Below, piece after piece: positions 35,426 to 43,982 of a DNA stretch of 64,000 nucleotides (positions within the stretch are counted from its first letter, which is position 1; each line of letters begins with the position of its first letter). Under the pieces are notes generated by a model. That model worked only from the letters and a program-made list of their open reading frames with translations, was not told the DNA's origin and did no database searches. Origin of the DNA: Atopobiaceae bacterium UBA1367 (GTDB taxonomy: Bacteria > Actinomycetota > Coriobacteriia > Coriobacteriales > Atopobiaceae); NCBI GenBank assembly GCA_002305995.1, contig DBRN01000012.1, positions 273,738 to 337,737 on the forward strand. The letters are read 5' to 3'. Position numbers and translations under genes: made by a program.

Positions 35426-36385
35426 GTGCTTGGACCAACGAAGCTGTGCCCCGAAGGCATAGGCCTCATCTTCCTCGACCTCGACGACACCATCGTGATC
35501 GATGGTGGCAGGATCAGCCCTCGCGTGCTCGACGCCGTCGCCCTCGCGCGCGAGCGGGGCTGCGTGGTCTGCGCCTCGACCGGGCGTCCGCTCGTCATGG
35601 TCCCTCCCGTGCTTCGGCGCCCCGACGTGATGGACTACCTCATCTGCTCGAACGGCGCGCGGACCTATGACACCGCCCGGGGGCTGCTGAGCGACAGGCC
35701 CATGCGCGCGGAGCAGGTCCTGGCCGCGATGGACGCGCTCGAGCCTCTCCGTCCCGGCTGGAACGCGTTCGCGGGCGAGGAGGCCTACTTCGAGTGGCGC
35801 GGGCTCTCCTACATGCTCACGGGGCGCAGCAGGCGGATCCTCGCGCCCGTGCAGGGTGGCGGCATGGTGCGGTCACGGCGCGTGGGCGGCATGGCCCGCC
35901 TCGTGCTCAAGGCCATGGGACTGGCCCGTCGCGCGGTCGTCGGCAGGGCTGGCATGCACCAGGTGTGGTCCGTCCGGCCCGCCGTCAGGGCGGCTGCGGA
36001 CGGCGTGTCGAAGGCCGGCTGCACCCTCTCGTCGCCGGAGGCCTGCGAGCGGGCCATCACCATCCTCGCCCATCTGGGCTGCTTCGAGCTGGCGCGCATG
36101 GCCCCCACCGAGATAGAGGTGACGGCCCGGGGCGTGAACAAGGGGACGGCCGTTACGTGGCTGATCGAGTGCCTGGGCGAGAAGGCCTCCCGTGCCGTCG
36201 CCTTCGGCGACTCGTCCAACGACCTTCCCCTGGCAGACGCTTGCGGCCTTCTCGTCGCCATGGGCAACGCCGACGAGGAGCTCGTCGAGCGTGCCGGCGA
36301 CGTGTGCGAGACGGTGTATGACGACGGTGTGGCGCGGTGGATTGAGCGGGCCATGGCCGAGGCGGACGGGGGCAGCCGTGCGTGA
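35426..36385 (+). CDS. HAD-superfamily phosphatase, Cof-like
   Basis: 319-residue haloacid dehalogenase-type hydrolase of the Cof (IIB cap) group. Motif I is FLDLDDT with nucleophile aspartate, motif II is CASTGRP, and the late motif GDSSNDLPLADACG supplies the Mg-binding aspartates. Relatives dephosphorylate sugar phosphates, FMN or pyridoxal phosphate; the substrate is unknown. GTG at 35426 is chosen because AGGAG is eight bases upstream; the in-frame ATG at 35387 lies on the presumed -10 and has no ribosome site. Its last eight bases overlap the tgt start, so the two are coupled. Confidence 0.86.
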   Translation: MLGPTKLCPEGIGLIFLDLDDTIVIDGGRISPRVLDAVALARERGCVVCASTGRPLVMVPPVLRRPDVMDYLICSNGARTYDTARGLLSDRPMRAEQVLAAMDALEPLRPGWNAFAGEEAYFEWRGLSYMLTGRSRRILAPVQGGGMVRSRRVGGMARLVLKAMGLARRAVVGRAGMHQVWSVRPAVRAAADGVSKAGCTLSSPEACERAITILAHLGCFELARMAPTEIEVTARGVNKGTAVTWLIECLGEKASRAVAFGDSSNDLPLADACGLLVAMGNADEELVERAGDVCETVYDDGVARWIERAMAEADGGSRA

Positions 36386-37553
36386 CCATAGCGAGGGCGT
36401 GCCCCTTTCCTACGAGATCGTTGCGGAGGACCCTGGCACGCATGCGCGCGCGGGGGTGCTCCACACCCCCCATGGCGACGTCCCGACCCCCATCTTCATG
36501 CCCGTGGGCACGAAGGCGACGGTCAAGGGCCTCCTGCCGCCCACGCTGCGGGACCTGGGCACCAAGATCCTGCTGGCCAATGCCTACCACCTGTCCATGC
36601 GACCCGGCGCGGGACTCGTCGACGAGATGGGTGGCCTCCACGAGTTCATGCGCTGGCCCGGCCCCATCCTCACCGACTCGGGCGGCTTCCAGGTCTTCAG
36701 CCACGCCGACCACGTCAGGATCGACGATGACGGCGTGACCTTCAGGGCGGTCGACTATGACGGCAGGTATGTGAGGTGGACTCCCGAGGACAATATGGAC
36801 ATCGCCCGCAAGCTGGGCGCCGACATCGCGATGCAGCTCGACCAGTGCCCGGGCTACCCCTCGCCGCGCCCCTTCGTGGAACGCGCGGTGGAGCTGTCCG
36901 GCAGGTGGGCGGAGCGCTGCTGGAAGGCCCACGAGCGGGCGGGGCATCTGACGTGCCAGGGTCGTCCCCAGGCGCTGTTCGGCATCGTGCAGGGCGGCAT
37001 GGACCTGGACCTGCGCCTGAGGTCGCTGCGCCAGCTCGAGGGGGTCGCCGATTTCCCCGGACTTGGCATCGGGGGCTACTCGGTGGGGGAGAGCCACGAG
37101 GTGATGTTCGAGACCCTCGCCCCCCTGGCGGGCGAGCTCATGCCCCGCTCCAAGCCGCGCTACCTGATGGGCGTCGGCAACCCCACGACGCTCGTGCGCG
37201 GCGTGGGTTGCGGCATCGACATGTTCGACTGCGTGCTGCCCACGCGCACGGCCCGAACGGGGAGCGTCTTCTCGAGCGAGGGGCGCGTCAACCTCCGCAA
37301 CGCGCGGCACGCCCACGACGGCGGCCCTCTGGACACGGGCTGCTCGTGTCCGGTGTGCACAGGCGGCTACACGAGGGCCTACCTGCACCATCTGGTGCGT
37401 CAGAGGGAGATGGCGGGGGCCATCCTGCTGTCCATGCACAACGTCCACTTCCTGCTCGACCTCATGCGCAGGGCGCGCGAGGCGATCATCGCCGGCAGCT
37501 ACGGCACGTTTCTCGATGGGTGGCTGGCCTCGGCAGGGGCAAAGGACTGGTAG
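36378..37553 (+). CDS. tgt: Queuine/preQ1 tRNA-guanine transglycosylase
   Basis: 391 residues. It exchanges guanine-34 of tRNAs with GUN anticodons for preQ1, the first step of queuosine insertion on tRNA. The catalytic aspartate is in LTDSGGFQVFS, the nucleophile aspartate in GIDMFDCVLPTRTAR, and the zinc site is CSCPVC with a histidine about 25 residues later. The GTG at 36378 overlaps the HAD stop and follows GGGGG. queA and queH are upstream on the same strand but are separated by three other genes. secD-secF follow, the order known from many bacteria. Confidence 0.97.
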   Translation: MRDHSEGVPLSYEIVAEDPGTHARAGVLHTPHGDVPTPIFMPVGTKATVKGLLPPTLRDLGTKILLANAYHLSMRPGAGLVDEMGGLHEFMRWPGPILTDSGGFQVFSHADHVRIDDDGVTFRAVDYDGRYVRWTPEDNMDIARKLGADIAMQLDQCPGYPSPRPFVERAVELSGRWAERCWKAHERAGHLTCQGRPQALFGIVQGGMDLDLRLRSLRQLEGVADFPGLGIGGYSVGESHEVMFETLAPLAGELMPRSKPRYLMGVGNPTTLVRGVGCGIDMFDCVLPTRTARTGSVFSSEGRVNLRNARHAHDGGPLDTGCSCPVCTGGYTRAYLHHLVRQREMAGAILLSMHNVHFLLDLMRRAREAIIAGSYGTFLDGWLASAGAKDW

Positions 37554-37710
37554 GGCCCTTAGGGCCCTTGCTGCCAGACCCCTGTCGCGACGGGACGTCG
37601 CCTGCGCCCCCAGGGGGCCGTGTCCGCGCCGGGGCCGCCCCCAGCGCCCCTGCCCCCGACTCGCCCCAGGGCAGGACGCTGGGTTCCGGGTGCCTCCGCC
37701 CTTCCAACCG

Positions 37711-37719
37711 TGGTACAGT
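37711..37719 (+). promoter_or_regulatory. Extended -10-like element for secDF
   Basis: TGGTACAGT, 37 bp before the secD ATG and identical to the element before the PTS IIC gene. A direct repeat of AGGGCCCTT lies at the start of the gap, just after tgt. Confidence 0.4.
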
Positions 37720-37756
37720 AAGCAGGTTGAACCCTCGAGAAACGGAAGTGCAACCG

Positions 37757-39277
37757 ATGACACGTGGCAAGTCCTCGTCGGCGTCCAAGACGGGTGTCGA
37801 CCGCTGGAACACGACGGAGGCGGGCCCCTCGACCCGCCGCGGGCCGCGCCGGCCCCCCCGCAGCGGTGGCGGCCGTGCCCGCACCCCCCAGGTGCGCCGC
37901 TACCAGTTCACGCTCCTGGCGCTGGCCATCATGCTGGTCGCCTGCGCGATCGGCTTCATGCCGCCGTCGGAGCGCGTCACCCAGGGCCTCGACATCCGGG
38001 GAGGCGTGTCGGTGATCCTGTCGGCGACCAAGACCGACGGCTCGGCCCCCTCCGCCGATGACATGGCGGTCGCCACGGCGATCGTGCAGAACCGCGTGAA
38101 CGCCCTCGGCGCGTCCGAGACCTCGGTGCAGCAGCAGGGCACCAACTCGATCCTCGTGCAGATCCCCGGCGCGACCGATGCGGACGCCGCCATCAAGACC
38201 ATCGGGCAGACGGGCCACCTCGAGTTCGTGCGCCTCGACGCCATCGGTGACGCCGACGCGCTGGCGAAGATCGGTGCGGGCACCCAGGGGGTGAGGCTCA
38301 AGGAGGGGACCTACACGCCCTTCATGGACGGCTCCTCCATCACGTCCTCCGCCGTCGCGCAGGCGAGCGCGCAGGCGACGGGCGCCTATGCCGTCAACGT
38401 CTCGCTCGACAAGGACGGCGCCAGGGAGTTCGCCGAGGTGACCGCCGAGCTCGCCCCCACGCACGGCCAGATCGCCATCGTGCTCGACGGCGTGGTCAAC
38501 TCGGCACCCGCCGTCCAGAGCGTCATCAGCGACGGCAACGTGTCGATCACGGGCAACTTCTCCCTCGACGAGGCGAAGGCGCTCAAGACCGTGCTCGACT
38601 CGGGCTCGCTGCCGGTGACGCTCAGCTACTCCGAGAGCCGCGTGGTCGGCCCGACCCTCGGCCAGGACTCGCTGCGCCAGGGCATGGCCGCCATCGGCGC
38701 CGGGGCCGTCATCGTCATTGCCTACCTGTTCTTCTTCTACCAGGGCCTCGGCCTGCTCACCATGGGTTCGCTGGCCGTCTTCGGCGTCGTCTACCTCGGC
38801 CTGCTCGCCCTGCTCTCGCGCATGGGCGCCTTCGCGCTGACGCTTCCCGGCCTGGCGGGCGTGGTGCTCACCACCGGCTCCGCCGCAGACTCCTCGATCC
38901 TGGTGCTGGAGCGCTTCCGCGAGGAGGTGCGCATGGGGCGCTCGGTGCGCAACGCCGCCATCGGCGGCACCAAGGAGGGCATCGGCACCTCCCTCGACGC
39001 CGACGCCGTCCAGCTGGTCACGGCGCTGGCACTCTTCCTCATGGCGGTCGGGCCCGTCAAGGGCTTCGGCCTCACCACCGCGCTGGGCATCCTGTGCGAC
39101 GTGGTGACCATGTTCCTGTTCAAGGGCCCCGCCCTCCGCCTGCTCGCCCAGGGCACCATCCAGAGGCACCCCAAGTTCTGGGGCATCGCAAGCGACCTCG
39201 CTGAGGCCGCAGAGCGCAAGGGGGCGGGCGCCGCCGCGGATGACCCCGCCGAGAAGGGGGGTGTGGCACATGCGTAA
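37757..39277 (+). CDS. secD: Protein translocase subunit SecD
   Basis: 506 residues. SecD with SecF uses the proton motive force to help release proteins exported through SecYEG. After a basic, disordered N-terminus of about 45 residues comes the first helix (FTLLALAIMLVACAIGFM). GLDIRGGVSVIL follows, then the large outer domain, then five helices at about 310-470. The family motifs GPTLGQDSLRQG and GAADSSILVLERFREE are recognisable. ATG at 37757 is the only start near the homology, with a weak GGAAG. secF overlaps its end by eight bases. yajC is not adjacent. Confidence 0.95.
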   Translation: MTRGKSSSASKTGVDRWNTTEAGPSTRRGPRRPPRSGGGRARTPQVRRYQFTLLALAIMLVACAIGFMPPSERVTQGLDIRGGVSVILSATKTDGSAPSADDMAVATAIVQNRVNALGASETSVQQQGTNSILVQIPGATDADAAIKTIGQTGHLEFVRLDAIGDADALAKIGAGTQGVRLKEGTYTPFMDGSSITSSAVAQASAQATGAYAVNVSLDKDGAREFAEVTAELAPTHGQIAIVLDGVVNSAPAVQSVISDGNVSITGNFSLDEAKALKTVLDSGSLPVTLSYSESRVVGPTLGQDSLRQGMAAIGAGAVIVIAYLFFFYQGLGLLTMGSLAVFGVVYLGLLALLSRMGAFALTLPGLAGVVLTTGSAADSSILVLERFREEVRMGRSVRNAAIGGTKEGIGTSLDADAVQLVTALALFLMAVGPVKGFGLTTALGILCDVVTMFLFKGPALRLLAQGTIQRHPKFWGIASDLAEAAERKGAGAAADDPAEKGGVAHA

Positions 39278-40226
39278 CCACTTCTCCTTCGAGATCCCCT
39301 TCATGCGTCACCGCAGGACGCTGCTCACCATCTCCGCCATCATGACCGTCGTGGCGCTCGCCGGCCTGGCGGTGCGCGGCATCACCTTCGGCATCGAGTT
39401 CCAGGGCGGCACCGAGATCGACTTCTACGACACCGGCGAGGTGTCCATCGACCAGATGCGCACGGCCCTCGTCGACGCGGGCGAGGAGGACCCGACCGTC
39501 CAGACGACGGTGACCGACGGCGAGCGGGGATTCCTCGTGCGCTCCGGCACGACCGACCCCGAGGTGGCCACCGCCCACGCCGCCGACACCGCCACCGCGC
39601 TCGGCCTCGCCGAGGAGAGCTACAACGTCACGACCATCGGTCCCGACTGGGGCGCCGACGTGACGAGGTCATCGCTGCTGGCGTTCGGGCTGGCCATCCT
39701 GCTCATCATCGGCTATGTCTCCCTCCGCTATGAGTTCAAGATGTCCATCACCGCCGTCATCGCCCTGGTGCATGACATGGTGGTCATCCTGGGCGTCTAC
39801 GCCTGGACGCAGATGCCCGTCACGCCCAACGTGGTGGCGGCGCTGCTGTCCACCATGGGCTTCTCGCTCTACGACACCGTCGTCGAGTTCGACCGCACCA
39901 ACGACAACGCCAAGACCCTGCGTGACGGCATCCATCGCACCTACCTCCAGATCTGCAACTACTCGGTCAACGAGGTCGTCGTCCGCTCCATCAACACCAC
40001 CATCACCACGCTCGTCCCCGAGCTGGCCATGTACCTCTTCGGCGGCGCCACGCTCAAGGACTTCGCCTTCGCCATGATTCTCGGCGAGCTGCTGGGCACC
40101 TACTCGAGCTATGCGGTGGCCACCCCCCTGCTTGCCATCTGGAAGACGCGCGAGCCCCGCTGGGCACAGCTCGAGGCGCGCTACGGCGAGGAGGCGGGAC
40201 GTCCCACGCCCGTGGCGGACGCGTAG
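39270..40226 (+). CDS. secF: Protein translocase subunit SecF
   Basis: 318 residues, six membrane helices with an outer domain after the first. SecF signature stretches are GIEFQGGTEIDF, SLRYEFKMSITAVIALVHDMVVILGVYA, and the helix-4 motif MGFSLYDTVVEFDRTND. ATG at 39270 overlaps the end of secD (ATGCGTAA), which implies translational coupling and equal amounts. The fused nuclease-helicase gene begins two bases after its stop, so DNA repair may be co-transcribed with secretion genes. Confidence 0.96.
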   Translation: MRNHFSFEIPFMRHRRTLLTISAIMTVVALAGLAVRGITFGIEFQGGTEIDFYDTGEVSIDQMRTALVDAGEEDPTVQTTVTDGERGFLVRSGTTDPEVATAHAADTATALGLAEESYNVTTIGPDWGADVTRSSLLAFGLAILLIIGYVSLRYEFKMSITAVIALVHDMVVILGVYAWTQMPVTPNVVAALLSTMGFSLYDTVVEFDRTNDNAKTLRDGIHRTYLQICNYSVNEVVVRSINTTITTLVPELAMYLFGGATLKDFAFAMILGELLGTYSSYAVATPLLAIWKTREPRWAQLEARYGEEAGRPTPVADA

Positions 40227-40228
40227 CC

Positions 40229-43200
40229 GTGGGAGGACTGGCAGGCAGCAGTCGCTGGGAGGTGCTGCCGGGCTCCGACGAGGCCGAGCGGCGGCTCGTC
40301 GATGCGCTTGGCGTGTCTCCGCTGGTCGCGCGCGTGTTGGTCGCGCGGGGGCATGCGGAGGTCGAGGACGCCCGGGCCTTCCTGTCGCCCTCGCTCGACC
40401 GCGACTGGCACGACCCCCTGCTCATCCCCGGCATGGGGGAGGCAGCCGACCGCCTCGTGCGCGCGCTGGCGGACGGCGAGACGATCGCCGTCTTCGGCGA
40501 CTTCGACGTCGACGGGATGAGCGCGACCTGCCTGCTCACCCTCGGCCTGCGCGCCCTCGGCGGTGACGCCCACCCCTACATCCCCAACCGCTTCGGCGAG
40601 GGCTATGGCCTCTCCGAGGAGGCCCTCTCGCGGGTCATCGAGGGGTGCCGTCCCTCGCTCGTCGTCACCGTCGACAACGGCATCGCCGCCGCTCGGGAGG
40701 TCGAGTGGCTCCTGGGGTGCGGGATCGACGTGGTGATCACTGACCATCACGAGCCAGGGGACCTCGTCCCCCGCGGCGTGCCCGTGACGGACCCCAAGCT
40801 CTGGCCCGACTGCCCGTCCCGGGAGCTCGCCGGCGCGGGCGTCGCCCTCAAGCTCGTCGACGTGCTGGGGACCCGGCTGGGCCATCCGGGGCTGTGGCGC
40901 AACTACACCGAGGTCGCCACGCTGGGCACCATATCGGACATGATGCCCCTGACGGGTGAGAACCGCGCGCTGGTGGCCGATGGCATGCGCCGCATGCGCC
41001 GCACGTCGCGGCCGGGCATCGTGGCCCTCGCCGCCACCGCAGGGGTCGACCTCACGCGGGTCACGGCGGACGAGCTGCCCTTCTCGCTGGTCCCCCGCCT
41101 GAACGCCGCGGGTCGCATGGGATCCACCGACGTCGCCTTCGACCTCCTCCACACGGACGACCCCCACGAGGCCGCCTGCCTGGCGGCGCGTCTCGAGCAG
41201 ATCAACACCGAGCGCCGTGACATCGAGTCGCAACTCACCGACGAGGCGCTGGCCGAGGTCGGCGGCACCTACGACGGCGGTCGCGTGATCGTCGCCGCGG
41301 GCGAGGGATGGCACGAGGGGGTGAAGGGCATCGTCGCCAGCCGCATCTGCAGCCGCTATCACGTGCCCACCATCCTGTTCGGCGTCACCGACGGGCTGGC
41401 GCGCGGCTCCGGCCGGTCGGTGGGCGAGGTGGACCTCTTCCATGCGGTGGAGCAGTGCTCCGACCTGCTCGTGCGCTTTGGCGGCCATGCGGGCGCCGTG
41501 GGCGTGACCTGCGAGGCGTCGCGGCTCGACGAGTTTCGCGAGCGTCTCTCGGCGGTGATCTCGGCGCTGCCGGACGAGCAGTTCGTCGATCGGGGCGAGG
41601 TCTCCGCGCTGGTGTCGCTCTCGGAGCTGACCGTGGCCGGGATCGACCAGCTGGACGTGCTGCAACCCTTTGGCCAGGGCAACAAGAAGCCCGTGCTCGC
41701 GGCGCGCGGCGTCTGCATGCGCAACCGCGCGCGCGTGGGGGCCGGCGGCAACCACCTGAGGTTCCTGGCGACCGACGGGGTGAGCGCCATTCCCTCCATC
41801 ATGTTCAGGACGCCCCAGATAGGGCGGGCGGTGGACTGCGACCAGGCGGTGGACCTCGTGTTCGAGGCCATCAGCGAGACGTGGCAGGGCCGAACCAGGC
41901 CAAAGCTCATGGTGCGCGACATCCTGTACCGCGACGGGGACGCCGAGGCCAGCGCGCCCGACGGGGGGCAGGGCGTCGCCGACGACCTCTTCGCGCGCTC
42001 CGAGCAGATCCTCGCGCGCGACGCCTACGCGACCGTCGCCGAGGCCTCCCGGTTCATGACCAAGGTGGTGGGGGTCACGTTCGAGGGGCGCCAGGCGGTG
42101 GTGTCGTCGCTCTCGGTCGGCCAGGAGCTGGCCGTCGTGCGTGACGCGCACAACCCGGTCGACGGGAACGCCATCGCCCTCAAGACGCTCTCGGGGGCTC
42201 AGGTGGGCTTCCTGCGCAGGCAGATCGCCGCGGTGCTCGCGCCCAACATCGACGGGGGGATGCGCTATCGCGCGTGCGTGAGCGAGGTCACCGGCGGCAC
42301 CGAGAGCCAGTCGTACGGGGCCAACGTCGAGGTGTCCCGTGCCGACCTGCCCGGCTCCCCGTCGCGCGACGACGCCGAGCGCGCGGAGCGCAGCCGTCTG
42401 GCGGGCCTTCCGTCGGCGCGGCTCGACGAGGAGCTCCGCCGTGCCCTGATCGGCGCCCATGGGCTGCTTCCCGCGCAGGAGGCGGCCCTGGGCCAGCTTG
42501 CCGGTGGCCGCTCGACCCTGTGCGTGATGGCCACGGGCAGGGGGAAGTCCCTCATCTTCCACCTGCACGCCGCCCGCGAGGCGATCGCACGCGGCCTCGC
42601 GAGCGTCTTCGTGTTCCCCCTGCGCGCGCTCGTCGCCGACCAGTCGTTCCATCTCGGGCAGTCCCTGGGACGGCTGGGCCTCGCGGTTCGCGTGCTGACG
42701 GGGGAGACGCCCCCCGCCGAGCGCGACGAGACCTTCGCGGCGCTCGGCGGCGGTGCGGTCGATGTCCTCCTGACCACGCCCGAGTTCCTCGCCATCCATG
42801 CCCGGCGCTTCGCGGGGTCGGGCCGCATCGGCTTCATGGTCATCGACGAGGCCCACCATGCGGGCAGGGCGAAGGGCGGGAGCCGCAGCGCGTACCTGCA
42901 GCTGCCGCAGGTGCGGGAACTGCTGGGCGAGCCGGTGGTGCTTGCGGTGACGGCGACCGCCGCCGATGACGAGGCCCGTGAGATCTGCCGCCTTGGCGGC
43001 ATCTCCGAGGGCGACGTGATCGTCGACGCGAGCGTGCGGTCGAACCTCGCGCTGCGGGACTGCCGCGAGCTGCGCGACCGCGAGGCGGCGCTGGTGTCGC
43101 TTGTGGCGACGGGGCGCAAGTGCGTCGTGTACGTGAACTCGCGCGAGCAATCGGTCGCGCTCGCCCGCATGCTCAGGCGCTCCGTTCCCGAGCTGGGCCG

Positions 43201-43894
43201 ACGGGTCTCCTTCTACAACGCGGGCCTCACGCGCGAGGAGCGCAACCGCGTCGAGGACGCGTTTCGCTCGGGTGAGCTGACCTGCATCGTCTCGACGAGC
43301 GCCTTCGGCGAGGGGGTCAACCTGCCCGACATCCGCGACGTCGTGCTCTACCACCTTCCCTTCGGTGCGGTCGAGTTCAACCAGATGAGCGGCCGCGCGG
43401 GACGCGACGGCGCGCAGGCCCGGATCCACCTCCTGTTCGGCGGGCGTGACGCGCGCATCAACGAGCGCGTGATCGAGGGCTCCGCGCCACCGCACGACGA
43501 GCTGGTGACCCTCTACCGCACGCTCATGACGCTGGGACGCAGCGCGGCCGGCGACGGGTCCCTCTCCCTCACCAATGCCGACATCGCCCTCCGGGCGGCC
43601 TCGGTGGACCCGCGGACCCGTCTCGACGAGCGCTCCGTGTCAGCCGGCATCGCCATCTTCAGGGAGCTGGGGTTTCTCGTCACGTCGGGACACGGCAGCG
43701 CGCGCAGGGTCAGGATGGTCGACGACCCGCCTCGCATGGACCTGGAACGATCGACCCGCTACCTGGAGGGCCTGCGCGCGAGCGAGGAGTTCGCGGAGTT
43801 TCGTGACTGGGTGCTCCGTGCCGACGCGGACGAGCTGCTGGCCCGCGTCAACCGGCCGATCACGCCTGCGCTCGGGCGTCTCGTCGACGGGTGA
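40229..43894 (+). CDS. recJ: RecJ exonuclease - HIRAN - SF2 helicase fusion
   Basis: 1221 residues, twice the size of ordinary RecJ. Residues about 1-575 are RecJ: FGDFDVDGMSA (residue 90), TDHHEPG (171), NAAGRMG and the DHHA1 motif RFGGHAGAVG (418). About 605-700 matches a HIRAN domain (VVGVTFEGRQ, VRDAHNPVDGNAIAL, VGFLRR). From 735 on is a RecQ-like DNA helicase with ATGRGKS (767), IDEAHHAG (871), TATAADDEA, and motif VI MSGRAGRDG. One chain could unwind DNA and degrade the 5' strand, jobs split between RecQ and RecJ elsewhere. The start is GTG at 40229, two bases after secF; the ribosome site is weak. Confidence 0.88.
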   Translation: MGGLAGSSRWEVLPGSDEAERRLVDALGVSPLVARVLVARGHAEVEDARAFLSPSLDRDWHDPLLIPGMGEAADRLVRALADGETIAVFGDFDVDGMSATCLLTLGLRALGGDAHPYIPNRFGEGYGLSEEALSRVIEGCRPSLVVTVDNGIAAAREVEWLLGCGIDVVITDHHEPGDLVPRGVPVTDPKLWPDCPSRELAGAGVALKLVDVLGTRLGHPGLWRNYTEVATLGTISDMMPLTGENRALVADGMRRMRRTSRPGIVALAATAGVDLTRVTADELPFSLVPRLNAAGRMGSTDVAFDLLHTDDPHEAACLAARLEQINTERRDIESQLTDEALAEVGGTYDGGRVIVAAGEGWHEGVKGIVASRICSRYHVPTILFGVTDGLARGSGRSVGEVDLFHAVEQCSDLLVRFGGHAGAVGVTCEASRLDEFRERLSAVISALPDEQFVDRGEVSALVSLSELTVAGIDQLDVLQPFGQGNKKPVLAARGVCMRNRARVGAGGNHLRFLATDGVSAIPSIMFRTPQIGRAVDCDQAVDLVFEAISETWQGRTRPKLMVRDILYRDGDAEASAPDGGQGVADDLFARSEQILARDAYATVAEASRFMTKVVGVTFEGRQAVVSSLSVGQELAVVRDAHNPVDGNAIALKTLSGAQVGFLRRQIAAVLAPNIDGGMRYRACVSEVTGGTESQSYGANVEVSRADLPGSPSRDDAERAERSRLAGLPSARLDEELRRALIGAHGLLPAQEAALGQLAGGRSTLCVMATGRGKSLIFHLHAAREAIARGLASVFVFPLRALVADQSFHLGQSLGRLGLAVRVLTGETPPAERDETFAALGGGAVDVLLTTPEFLAIHARRFAGSGRIGFMVIDEAHHAGRAKGGSRSAYLQLPQVRELLGEPVVLAVTATAADDEAREICRLGGISEGDVIVDASVRSNLALRDCRELRDREAALVSLVATGRKCVVYVNSREQSVALARMLRRSVPELGRRVSFYNAGLTREERNRVEDAFRSGELTCIVSTSAFGEGVNLPDIRDVVLYHLPFGAVEFNQMSGRAGRDGAQARIHLLFGGRDARINERVIEGSAPPHDELVTLYRTLMTLGRSAAGDGSLSLTNADIALRAASVDPRTRLDERSVSAGIAIFRELGFLVTSGHGSARRVRMVDDPPRMDLERSTRYLEGLRASEEFAEFRDWVLRADADELLARVNRPITPALGRLVDG

Positions 43895-43982
43895 GCGGCC
43901 CGACGAAACGACATCCCCGAACGCCTGTGTGTTAAGGTGGAGGATATATCGAATCGTGCCGCGACGTGTGGGGGAGGGCGAC

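Noticed and set aside
40181..43495. Minus-strand open frame of 1104 codons opposite the RecJ fusion
   Set aside because: Antisense to strongly conserved motifs; composition is that of a shadow frame.
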